Source: Chimonanthus salicifolius
Lineage: Eukaryota > Streptophyta > Magnoliopsida > Laurales > Calycanthaceae
Direction: 5' to 3'
NCBI GenBank assembly: GCA_013350335.1
Contig: CM023535.1
Span: 32,582,991 to 32,646,990, forward strand
Length of the DNA stretch: 64,000 nucleotides
In this document: one piece after another, positions 25,701 to 35,438 of the stretch
Layout: every line of letters begins with the position of its first letter
Numbering within the stretch: the stretch's first letter is position 1
The notes under the pieces: model-generated
Database searches by the model: none
What the model was told of the DNA's origin: nothing
What the model saw: the letters and a program-made list of their open reading frames with translations, nothing else
Program-made: the position numbers and the translations under genes

Positions 25701-27407
25701 TTTGAAGTATTTTCAGATCACAAGAGCTTGAAGTATTTATTCGATCAGAAAGAGCTCAACCTGAGGCAGCGCAGATGGATGGAATATCTGGCGGACTATG
25801 AATTTGCGCTCCGATATCATCCGGGAAAGGCCAACAAAGTGGCGGATGCTCTCAGCCGCATGTCTCATGCATCAGTGGCATGTTTGATCAGGACTGAATG
25901 GGAGATGTTGAATTCCATTCGTGAGTTTAATCTATACATCACAAACCATGGGAGTATGTACAATTTGATCATACGATCCAACATGGTTACAAAGATTGAA
26001 CAGGAGCAACGAACAGATCCGGAAATGGCAGAGACATGGGCCAAGATGTCTATTGGCGAGGTTGTACCGGATTGGGAATTACGACCAGGACAGGGTCTTA
26101 TGTTCCGGGGTAGAATTTATGTGCCAAGAAGCTGCAGAAAAGAATTATTGATAGAGGCACATCAGAGCAAGCTGTCCATTCATCCGGGTAGCACAAAAAT
26201 GTATCATGACTTAAAAAGACATTATTGGTGGCATGGACTCAAGAAGGATGTTGCAGATTACGTGGCTCATTGTTTAACTTGTCAGCAGGTTAAGACGGAA
26301 CATCAGAAGCCACCAGGGTTGCTCAGACCCTTAGCAGTGCCGGAATGGAAATGGGAGCACATTTCCATGGATTTTGTGACGGGGTTGCCGAGGTCCTCGA
26401 AGGGTAATGACGCTATATGGGTTGTGATAGACCGATTGACCAAGTCCGCGCATTTTATTCCTATCAAGATGACGGATTCATCAGAGACATTGGGTCGGAG
26501 ATATATCAAAGACATCATCAGATTACATGGTATCCCACAGACTATAGTGTCTGATAGAGATGGCTGATTCACCGGCAGGGTATGGCAGAGCATGCAGTCG
26601 GCCATGGGAACCGATCTACTTATTAGCATAGCATTCCATCCACAGACCGATGGACAATCGGAAAGAACAATACAAACGTTGGAGGACATGTTGAGGGCGT
26701 GCATGCTAGACTTCAAAGGTGGATGGGAGGATCATTTGCCATTGGTGGAGTTTTCTTATAACAATAGCTACCAAGCAAGCCTCCAGATGGCACCATTCAA
26801 AGCTTTGTATGGTAGACCATGCAGGTCACCAGTGTGCTGTACCGAGGTCGGCGAACCTGCACTGATAGGACCTGAGTTGGTTGCAAAAACTACTGCACAG
26901 ATCCAGTTGATATGTCAACATTTGTTGACCGCACAGAGTCGGCAAAAGAGCTATGCTGATAAAAGGAGGAGGTTTCTCGAATTTGAAGTAGGAGACATGG
27001 TATTCTTGAAGGTCTCGCCACGAAAAGGGCACATGAGATTCGGGAAGAAAGGAAAATTGTCGCCAAGATATGTGGGACCGTTTTCAATTATCAGAAGGAT
27101 GGGAGATGTAGCCTATCAGTTGGCACTTCCTTCGCAATTGGCGTCTCTACATGATGTATTCCATGTGTCGATGCTGAGGAAGTACAACCCTGATCCGTCT
27201 CATGTTTTGAATGTGCTAGATATAGATGTGCAAAGCGACGTCACTTATGTCGAGAAGCCGGTCAGAATATTGGAGAGTGAGCAAAGAGTGTTACGTAACC
27301 GAGCGATTCAGTTCGTCAAGGTGGTATGGGATCGACATGGTGTTGAGGAAGCCACTTGGGAATTGGAATCGGAGATGAGAACATCTCACCCTGAATTGTT
27401 TGTATGA
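22781..27407 (+). pseudogene. gag-pol: Element C gag-pol polyprotein (five lesions)
   Basis: From MAPKKRIPQNQKGKEK to a chromodomain ending SHPELFV, this has the full Tekay order: Gag core, a zinc knuckle with its second Cys replaced (SFHCNQPGHFKRDC, also lacking the first Cys), protease [20 protein letters not shown], RNase H CDASGEG, integrase HHCC and DD35E, GPF box and chromodomain (VKVVWDRHGVEEATWEL). Lesions are TAG 23357, TAG 23458, a 5-base loss near 24214 shifting the frame, TAG at 24348 (a Trp codon in relatives) and TGA 26565 (an Arg codon just after SDRDG). The frame is otherwise conserved. The gag N-terminus carries a long Glu/His-rich insertion with HEK repeats, shared with B but not with A or E. 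Confidence 0.92.
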
Positions 27408-27432
27408 TTTACTTTGAAATCCTACTTCGTTC

Positions 27433-27469
27433 AATTTTCGGGACGAAAATTATAAAAAGAGTATTGTAT
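27433..27469 (+). promoter_or_regulatory. Element C pre-PPT hairpin and PPT
   Basis: AATTTTCG-GGA-CGAAAATT forms a hairpin and is followed by the purine-rich TATAAAAAGAGTATTGTAT just before the 3' LTR. The PPT is less pure than in E. Confidence 0.7.
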
Positions 27470-27980
27470 TATAACACCCTGGAATTTCAAAGTTATCATT
27501 TTATATGAAAATATTCATATTTACGGAATTGCCATTGTGATAAAATTGATTTGAATTTAAATGGGTCAATGGCTCAATCAAGACCCAAAGGATGGTAGTT
27601 TGTTTACAAAACAAATAAATGGATAAGATGAATTTAAACGGGTCAAGAATCATATTTGGGTCAAATTTTGATAAATGGGTCAAAATGGCTAGATGGGACC
27701 CAATGGGTCGTGAATGGCATGATTAACCATGGATTGAGTTCAAGCTTAGTTAATTTAAGTTTATTAATTGCTTGAGTTTGGTTTGAGTTGAAATGAATGA
27801 TGGGTTTAGTTGAGTTGAATTTATTAGTTAAGTTAAATTAAATGAATGAGTTAGGTTGGGTGAGTTGGGTAAATGAGTTGGATGAATATGTATTTTTTTT
27901 AAATGGGTGAGATGTAGAGATAGAGGGTTTGTAGGTTATTTAAATTCAAACACTAGGAAAACGTTGGTGCATGGGAGGCA
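27470..27980 (+). repeat. Element C 3' LTR, first segment
   Basis: The first 511 bp of the 3' LTR. Its terminus reads TATAACACCC where the 5' LTR reads TGTAACACCC, so the terminal TG has mutated. It ends at GGGAGGCA, where D is inserted. Confidence 0.92.
27976..27980. repeat. Left TSD of element D (AGGCA)
   Basis: AGGCA recurs at 51857-51861. The intact C 5' LTR has a single copy at the matching place (GGGAGGCATTACC). Confidence 0.96.
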
Positions 27981-28456
27981 TGTAACGCCCGTCCCTTTTC
28001 ACCATAAATCAGAGTTAAAATTTTTTTTTTTTTTAAAGTGACAAAGGGCGCGGACGCCACGACGCGAGTTAAGTCCGAGCTTCTAAAGCCCGGCCCTTAA
28101 CTGGCCAACCCTACGCTTGCGTGGAGCCAAGTCCACGAGTACGGTTCACGCGTAGATGTAAGCTCAAGGAATATTACTTCTCAGTGCGGAATTAACAACA
28201 AAGACTATCCTACAGATTTGAGATAGCAAGGAAGATAACATTCATTTAAATTTCTATAATACCTCAAAACCATAATGTCCCTAATAAAATCCCAAAACAT
28301 AACCAGTAATCTAATTTATTACATTCCGACAAGCTAAGTTACTCAAATTACATTTTTCCAACATAAACTTAAAAAAACATAATGAATCTGCCTTCCCAAG
28401 CTACTAAGCATGACTCCCGTCCCGTCCTTCCGTTTCGCCACCTCCTGCGTCATCAG

Positions 28457-31181
28457 CTAGGGTAGAAGTAGGGCGTTAAAACACGCGCCCAGTAGGACTC
28501 CGAGTAGGGCTAGCACATGGATTAGTAATAACAAAGCATATAGAAGATATTATCTCAAAATTATGCCATTTGGTACAATGTAATGCAATGGGTGTTTTAT
28601 GTCATGAATCCCACCCATCAATCTCATCTTCAACTCTACAATGTCCCTTTTTCCAACCATCCATAGTATTCCAAATAGAATCCATACCATCATCGTACCA
28701 TGACCCTCTTGATGCAAAAGCCTCATCAAGATGCAATCCACACTAGGCATCCCCCCCTTGATGGAAGAACCATCATCAAGGTACAATAATAAATACAACA
28801 TCCCCCTTGATGGAAAAGCATCATCAAGGTATCATAATACATATGTGAAATGTCCCCATGCTGTTTATCGGTCGCCCCGACGGAGCATGGACTCCGGTTT
28901 CATTTCATCATTTCCCTGTCATATCCCTCCCATGCCATGCATGAGATGTAGATGGCATGTGCCATGTAAATATATGTAGTTCAATAGTAACACAAAAACC
29001 CATCTTAAAACAATTACTTGATTATCAAATAAATCAAAGGGAAAAACATCCCATAATATTTAATCCAAAATCCATCTTAAGACATTCACATAATTTCCAA
29101 AATAATTTAAAGGAAAACATCAAAAAATACATAATCCAAAACTCATCTTAAAGGCAACCACATGCTTTCCAAAATAAATTAAAGAAAACATCACCCAATC
29201 CATGGCTTACAAAAATGTAGGAATCCTACCTGATACCGACTTGCGTCCTTTTACATTTTTTCGTTCGACAAACCCGGTCGCCGATCGCGCACCGCCTGCG
29301 ATGTCCAGTACCTTGTTACACACTAATCATTAGTCCATGTTTCAACCATTTATAAGCCCTTATGAAAAACCGGTCACCATTTAGGTTTTGTGGGTCCCAC
29401 CTAATCCATTATATATTTTTTTAAGTACATATGTCTAAAATCAGCCACCCTAGGCTTTATTAACCACTTATAAGGTTATCACATTAGATCCCCTCATTCC
29501 ATGATCAATCTCCATGGAATTCTTGAATTTGGCATTTAATTACGGTTTTGCCACTACCTCATTTTTCCATGGTTAATCACCCATTTATGCATGCATGATT
29601 AAGTCCAAAATTGATTTTTAAACTTAGATCCCTAACTTAGGTTCATTTATGACCCACCAAACTATTAAAACTTGTCATCTAATTAATCCAATTCCCATTA
29701 CTTAATCACATAAATACACATTAACCTTAGACCTAAAAATGATCCACCATTTGGGTCATGGATTCAAAATACCTAATTCATCAAATCCTCCGATGGGGTT
29801 TACCTTATGCATTTAACTTCAATGAGTGCATCACTCATTCATTCCCTTTGGAGGCCACAAACACCATCCATCATCCAATTTAACCCACTACAATGGGTTA
29901 CAATTGGGCCATGGGTTCGGCCATACACCATGGCCGAACCCATGGTGTCCTTTCCCCATTTTCCATCCTTTTAACCCCATTTAAAATTTGTAAACATTAC
30001 CATAGGGTTCGGCCATACACCATGGCCGAACCCATGGTTCATATTCCACTATTTTTCCATGTCTCTTGGGGCCACACCATTACTCATTTAAAACTCTAAA
30101 CTCATCCATACATTAATCCCTCTTTTCCATCCTCTAAACCCATCAATTGATCCCTATTACATCACCATAGGGTTCGGCCATTCTCCATGGCCGAACCCAT
30201 GGTTCATGGTCCAATATTTCTTTATGCCATTTTAGACCATTAACTTAGCCACATTTGCATTGATTTAAACACATGCATAATTCTACATTTTAGCCCTTCA
30301 AGCATCCTAATTTGTGAGACTAAAATGCATCAACCCCAAGCTTAATTTAATCACTCATAAGGTCATCTTAATTTAATCAAACTTTCCATCATCTAAACAC
30401 AACATGGACTCAACCTTAGCTCATACAATGACCTACAAAATGGGTCATGGGTTCGGCCACACACCATGGCCGAACCCATGATGTCTTGTTCCCCATTTTC
30501 CTTGGATCCTTTGGCACATTTTAGATCTATCACAAGTCCTCTCATGAGAGATTTACATCATGCATTTAAATCACCATTTTAAGGTATCATTTCATACTTT
30601 GGGTCCATCAAAATTATCAACATTTTCCCATTTATTTCTCCATAAATCATAACCATTAAATCCACCATTATCACCATAGGGTTCGGCCATACACCATGGC
30701 CGAACCCATGGTTCACAATCCATCACTTTCTATGCCCTCCAATGCCATAAAATCCCTTTGCATTTCCATCATAAAAAGCATTTTGAAACATTTCCCACAT
30801 TCACTCATTTACTACAATTCATTAACTTAACACCCTCATTGCTTTCCATTCTTAAAACCTTAACCAATTACATCAAAGACCAAATCACCCACCATGGGGT
30901 TCGGCCATACTACATGGCCGAACCCTATGGCCCATAATTTTATTCCAATTAACCCATTCCATGCTTAATTTCATAATTTACATAATGCACATAACCCATT
31001 TAGTCATTTTCTTACCCTAACCCTAATTCACCCATTTAGGGTTTTCTCCATCTTCCACCCTCTCATTTGATGGGTTTAAACTCCATAGCATAAAATTATC
31101 TATCCACCATTACATTAATACAAAATAAACTCCAATTCTTAAACCCTAAAATCCAAAATTTCTTGTTTAAGAAATACTCAC
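28457..31181 (-). promoter_or_regulatory. Predicted LTR-internal intron, element D 3' LTR
   Basis: Minus strand: CGGATT|GTGAGT donor at 31181. The 3' side is TTTTAACGCCCTACTTC then TACCCTAG ending at 28457. Length 2725 bp. The branch-like site is TTAAC here rather than CTAAC. Prediction only. Confidence 0.42.
29913..30925. repeat. Dispersed palindrome field in D 3' LTR (6 units)
   Basis: Units of GGGTTCGGCCAT-loop-ATGGCCGAACCC start near 29913, 30005, 30168, 30449, 30679 and 30897. Most are perfect 12-bp-arm palindromes flanked by CCATGG-like ends. The third unit has an intact loop here but has lost 3 bp in the other LTR. Confidence 0.92.
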
Positions 31182-31724
31182 AATCCGACGTCTCCACCGA
31201 TTTCCGTCACTCCCGTCGGTCTCCGTAGCCTCCTCTCTCCTTCCTCTTGATCTTTGATAGGTCAAGATTCTTGATTAATGGTGGCAATCCCCAACCCTAG
31301 AATCGGCCAAGGCAAGTTTAAATTGAAAGAGGGAAGAGGAAAGGATGATGAGAGGGGAGATAGTCACCTTGACCTTAGAGTGATTTTGTGTAAATTTCCA
31401 CTTCTTTCTTCTCTCCTTCTCTTCTTAGCTTCCTTTCCTTAATTTTTTCTTCTCTTCTCCTTCCTAGTGTGGGACGGCCATGGAGAATGACAATGGAGAG
31501 AGTTGAAAAGAGGATAAGAAAATGGAAAAGAACTCAAGACCTACCCCCCATTTGGTGACTTAAACTTACCCTTTACATTAACTACTCTCACCAACCAAAG
31601 CAAGATATTTTAAAGATCTTTTATTTGCTTTATGGTGGTGGTTATCTAAACCACCACCAAGCCCAACGTGTTTAACCTTGGAGGTGGGGTAGCTTGGTCT
31701 CCATTTGACTAATTTTAACCCATT

Positions 31725-31729
31725 TAGCC
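31725..31729. repeat. Left TSD of element E (TAGCC)
   Basis: TAGCC recurs at 43154-43158. D's other LTR has a single TAGCCACC at the matching spot (about 51300). Confidence 0.96.
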
Positions 31730-32699
31730 TGTAAGGTCTCGGAATTTTGGAATTAATATAAATGTGAATATTATTTATTTTAATGATGGAAATTAGAAAA
31801 TTGGTGGAGTAAATGGTAAATGGGCCAAAATTGGATAAAGGCCCAAGTGTGGCCCAATAGACTATGTTTGGATTTAAATTTATTTAAATGGGTCAAGAAT
31901 GGTCAAATTGGGTCAAATACCCATTTGGGACCAAATGGGTCAAGATGGGTATGCTCCAAGGTAAATGGGCTAGATGGAAATGTAATTGGGCCATAGGCCC
32001 AATGGTAATCCACTTAGAGTGAATTCAATGATTTTAAATCACCTAAGTTATTTTGAATTAAACAATGGTGATGTGGCCAAGTGTGGACCCAAGGTTTGGT
32101 GGGGCCGACCACCATGGTTGATTTGGTCAACCATGGGTGGAATAATGGAATTAGGTTAAGTATAATGAATTAACCTAAGGTGATTTAAATAAGTAAATGG
32201 GAATTAAAGTAACTAAGTAATTAAATAATTAAATTATTTAACATGGTAGTTAAGAGTGGTCAAAGGGGGCCCATGAGGTGAAAACTCACCTCATCCCAAG
32301 CTCAAAAAAATGGAACACGTTGGGACTTAGAGGGGTGGAGTTATAAGTCATAAAGCAACTTAAATATCTCAAAATATCTTAAGGTTGGTGAAGGTAATTA
32401 ATGTAAAGTAAAAAAAATGGGGATAAGCCTTGATGTCTTTTCCATTCTCTTTTCATTCAACTCTCTCCATTTTCACTCCTCCATTGCCGTCCCATGTCCA
32501 AGTGAAGGAGAGAAGAAAAAAAAAAGAGAAGGAGCTCAAGGAGAGAAGAAAAAAAAATGGAATTTGGAGGGAGTTCACTCTAAGATTAAGGTCATCATCT
32601 TCCTCTCATCATCTTTTCCTCTTTTCATCTCTCAAATTCAAACCTAACATGGCTGATTTTAAGGTTGGGAGTTGCCACCCTTGATCAAAGATCTTAACC

Positions 32700-32706
32700 T
32701 ATAAAA
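32700..32706 (+). promoter_or_regulatory. Candidate TATA box in E 5' LTR
   Basis: TATAAAA in CCTATAAAAGATC, about 75 bases before the predicted splice donor. This would place transcription start near 32735 and give a U3 of about 1 kb. The D LTR has TATCAAAGATC at the matching site. Repeated in the 3' LTR at 40965-40971. Confidence 0.5.
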
Positions 32707-32777
32707 GATCAAGAAGAAAGAGAGAGGAGGCTACGGAGACCGACGGGAGCGGCGGAAATCGGAGGAGACGTCGGATA

Positions 32778-34418
32778 GTGAGTATTTCTTAACTAAAAGA
32801 ATTTTGGATTTTAGGGTTTAAGAAATGGAATTTATTTTTGTGAAATTAATGGTGGATAGGTGATTTTATACTATGGAATTTAGATACATTAAATGGAAGG
32901 GTGGAAGATGGAGAAAACCCTAAATGGGTGAATTAGGGTTAGGGTAAGAAATTGGAAAAATATATTGTGTGCATTGTATAATGTAATTAAGTTATTAAGC
33001 ATGGAATTATGTGGAATTGGAAGGTAATGTGTGATTTTCTTAGGGTTTTAAGGTATGGAGGACATTGTGTAATTTAATTATGTAAAAATGGAAGCATGGA
33101 GAATGTTAATGATTTTAGGGTTTTAAAATGATTAAATGTAGGCAATTGAGGAAATTATAATGGAGTGTTTAAGGTTAAAATTATTGGATCATGAACCATG
33201 GGTTCGGGGCCATGGTGAATGGCCGAACCCTATGGTGGTGTAATGGTAGTTTAAATGAGTACAAAAAATGGGGAAAATGATGGTTTTATGATGGTTTGAT
33301 GATGATTGTAAATGGATTTAAAGTGTGATAAAGGATGATGATTGAAATGTATAAGTTAAGCCCCTTCATGGAAGGGCTTGTGATGGGTTCAAATGTATAA
33401 GTAGGCCAAAGAAAACAAAATGGGAAAAATTGATGAATTGGGTATTTTGAACCCATGGCCCATTGGTGAACCATTTAAAGGGTTAAGTATGGGGTTTTGG
33501 ATTGGTTTAAATGAATAAGGTTAGATTAATTACATGACAAATTTTTAATGTTTTGGTAAGTCAATAATGGACCTAAGTTAAGGACCTAGGTTGTGGATCA
33601 ATTTTAGGCTTAAATAGGCATGAATGAATGAGTAATTGGTTATGTAAAGGGGTAGTGGCACAAATGGTAATTATTGGCTAAAATGAAGAAACTCACTAAG
33701 TTATGATTTATGGGCTTGGAAATGATTAAAACTTGGATTGATTTGGTAATTTAATAAGGTACCGGATAGCGCGAGCGGTACGCGAGTCGGTAGCCGGATT
33801 GTCGGACGAAAACGAAATAAAGACGCGAGTCGGTATTCGGTAGGATTTCTACCTACTTGTAAGCCATGGATGTGTTATGGTATATTTATATTATTTTGGT
33901 TGACTTTGGGATTGATCTTAAAAAAAATTGTTCTATGATTATGGACATTATGTTTAATACTATGGTTTATTATTTTTAAGATTATGCATTATATGGTAAG
34001 GCTATGTATGGTATATTAAGGGTATGAGATATACATATTACAGAGCATAATGCATTACATCTCACGCATGGCATGGGCGGAAAAAAATAAACAAACCGGA
34101 GTCCATGCTCCGTCGGGGCGACCGAGAACAGGCATGGGGACACCTTGACGAGGCTTTGCCGTCAAGGGGGATATTTTGCGGTTGGACATATCTTGACGAG
34201 GTTTTTCCGTCAAGAGGGATATGACAGTATATGGCAGGAATGATGGGTGGGATTCATAACATTGACACCCATGGCATATCATGTACTTATATTTCAGTAT
34301 ATGGTGATTTATAGTTTTCACTGTGTTATTATCTGTATGTGGTTATTACTAACCCATGTGCTAGCCCTACTCGGAATCCTACTGGGCGCGTTGTTCTAAC
34401 GCCCTACTTCTACCCTAG
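32778..34418 (+). promoter_or_regulatory. Predicted LTR-internal intron, element E 5' LTR
   Basis: The donor GGATA|GTGAGT follows a purine-rich block (GAAGAAAGAGAGAGGAGG near 32712). The acceptor is TTCTAAC (CTAAC at 34396-34400), GCCCTACTTCTACCC, TAG ending 34418, so the branch A is about 19 nt before the cut. Length 1641 bp. Removal would cut the 5'UTR from about 2.7 to about 1.1 kb while keeping the PBS and leader. Prediction only. Confidence 0.5.
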
Positions 34419-34888
34419 CTGACAATGCAGGAGATGGCGGACCGGAAGGGCGAGACGGAAGCCAAGCTTAGGAGCTTGGGGAGGCGGATTAATTATTTTG
34501 TTGTACTTTATTTTGAAAAAGATGTATTTGTATAGTTAGCTTGTCGGAAATGTAATAATTTAGGTGGTTTGCTATGTTTAGGTATTATTTTGGATAATAC
34601 AGTATAATGGCACTTTCGTAATTAATTGGGTATTTCTTCCCTGCTATCTGAAGAACTGGTAGGATAGTTCTATGATCATCCGCATTTATTTTTATGTTCC
34701 GTGAGCTTACTTACTACGCGTGAACCGTACTCGTGGACTTATGTTCCACGCACGCGTAGGGTTGGCCAGTTAAGGGCCGGGCTTTAGAAGCTCGGAACTT
34801 AACTCGCGTCGTGACGTCCGCGCCCTTTGTCACTTTTATTAAAAAAAAAAATACTCTGATGTTACGGTGAAAAGGGGCGGGCGTTACA

Positions 34889-35094
34889 GTTGGTATCAGA
34901 GCGAATTCGGAAGATTGAATCTCTCGAAGTAAGATTAAGACGGTTGCACGTCTCACTGACGGCTAAGAATCCCAACCGACCGACTCTTCGGAGACCGCTG
35001 CACGGGGGCCGGGTTAAATTACTTCGATTGACTCAAACTGAAGGGTTTAATCTGAGAACAACAATTGACGGAGAGGGATGATAGCAAGGGAAGA

Positions 35095-35126
<32 letters not shown>

Positions 35127-35438
35127 AAAATCAATCAATGTAAGTCGGTATTATCAAACATAGCAAGTAGGGTTACATTTTCCCGACATGAGAAAACAAA
35201 TCTAGGTCTTCCCCAAATTTGACGGAATGATGGTAGGCTTATTGAATATAGGAGAAAATTCTCCGATTTCACAAATGGAACGAAACATAGATACTTGGGA
35301 AGTTTTCCCCAAACCAAGTGTGCTTATTTGGCAATCTTCCCCAAAAATGAGAAACAAAGTATATTGTTTAGTATTTTTTTTCTTTTCTTTTTCCTCCATT
35401 TGAAAAGGAACTAAGTCAGTGTTTTCGATGACTAGGAA
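34889..35438 (+). other. Element E PBS and 5' leader
   Basis: The PBS TGGTATCAGAGC at 34891-34902 is a perfect tRNA-iMet complement. The UUCG hairpin at 34982-34995 (GACTC-TTCG-GAGAC) has one mispair. A poly-A rich tract covers about 35093-35130. TTCCCCAAA-type tracts follow before gag. Confidence 0.85.

Larger units (their letters stand above)
27981..31729 (-). repeat. Element D 3' LTR, main segment
   Basis: This runs from TGTAACGCCCG to the E insertion at TAGCC. On the sense (minus) strand it carries the GTGAGT donor (31176-31181), six GGTTCGGCCAT palindromes (29913-30925), one CGGTCGCCCCGACGGAGC box near 28870, CTTGATGGAA..CATCAAG repeats at about 28710-28830, the acceptor-like block (28457) and the terminal stem-loop (28068-28101). 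No gene. Confidence 0.93.
31730..34888 (+). repeat. Element E 5' LTR
   Basis: This 3159-bp LTR runs from TGTAAGGTCTCGG to GCGTTACA. U3 has ATTGGGCC-ATA-GGCCCAAT and the 25-bp palindrome at 32112-32136. A TATA-like box lies at 32700, followed by a GA-rich block and the GTGAGT donor at 32778. A single GGTTCGG..CCGAACC palindrome sits at 33200-33230, one GACGG box near 34100, the acceptor-like block at 34396-34418 and the terminal stem-loop at 34769-34803. No gene. Confidence 0.96.

Noticed and set aside
29913..30925. CRISPR-like array
   Set aside because: Units are palindromic and spaced irregularly at 80-300 bp with no cas genes, in plant retroelement LTRs.
32920..32950. Telomere-like TTAGGGTTAGGG in E and D LTRs, and AAACCCTA at 59348
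   Set aside because: Only one to two units; no array, so neither a telomere nor an interstitial telomeric repeat.
34891..34902. Possible tRNA-Met fragment
   Set aside because: Only the 12-base tRNA 3'-end complement is present at LTR borders; these are primer-binding sites, not tRNA genes.
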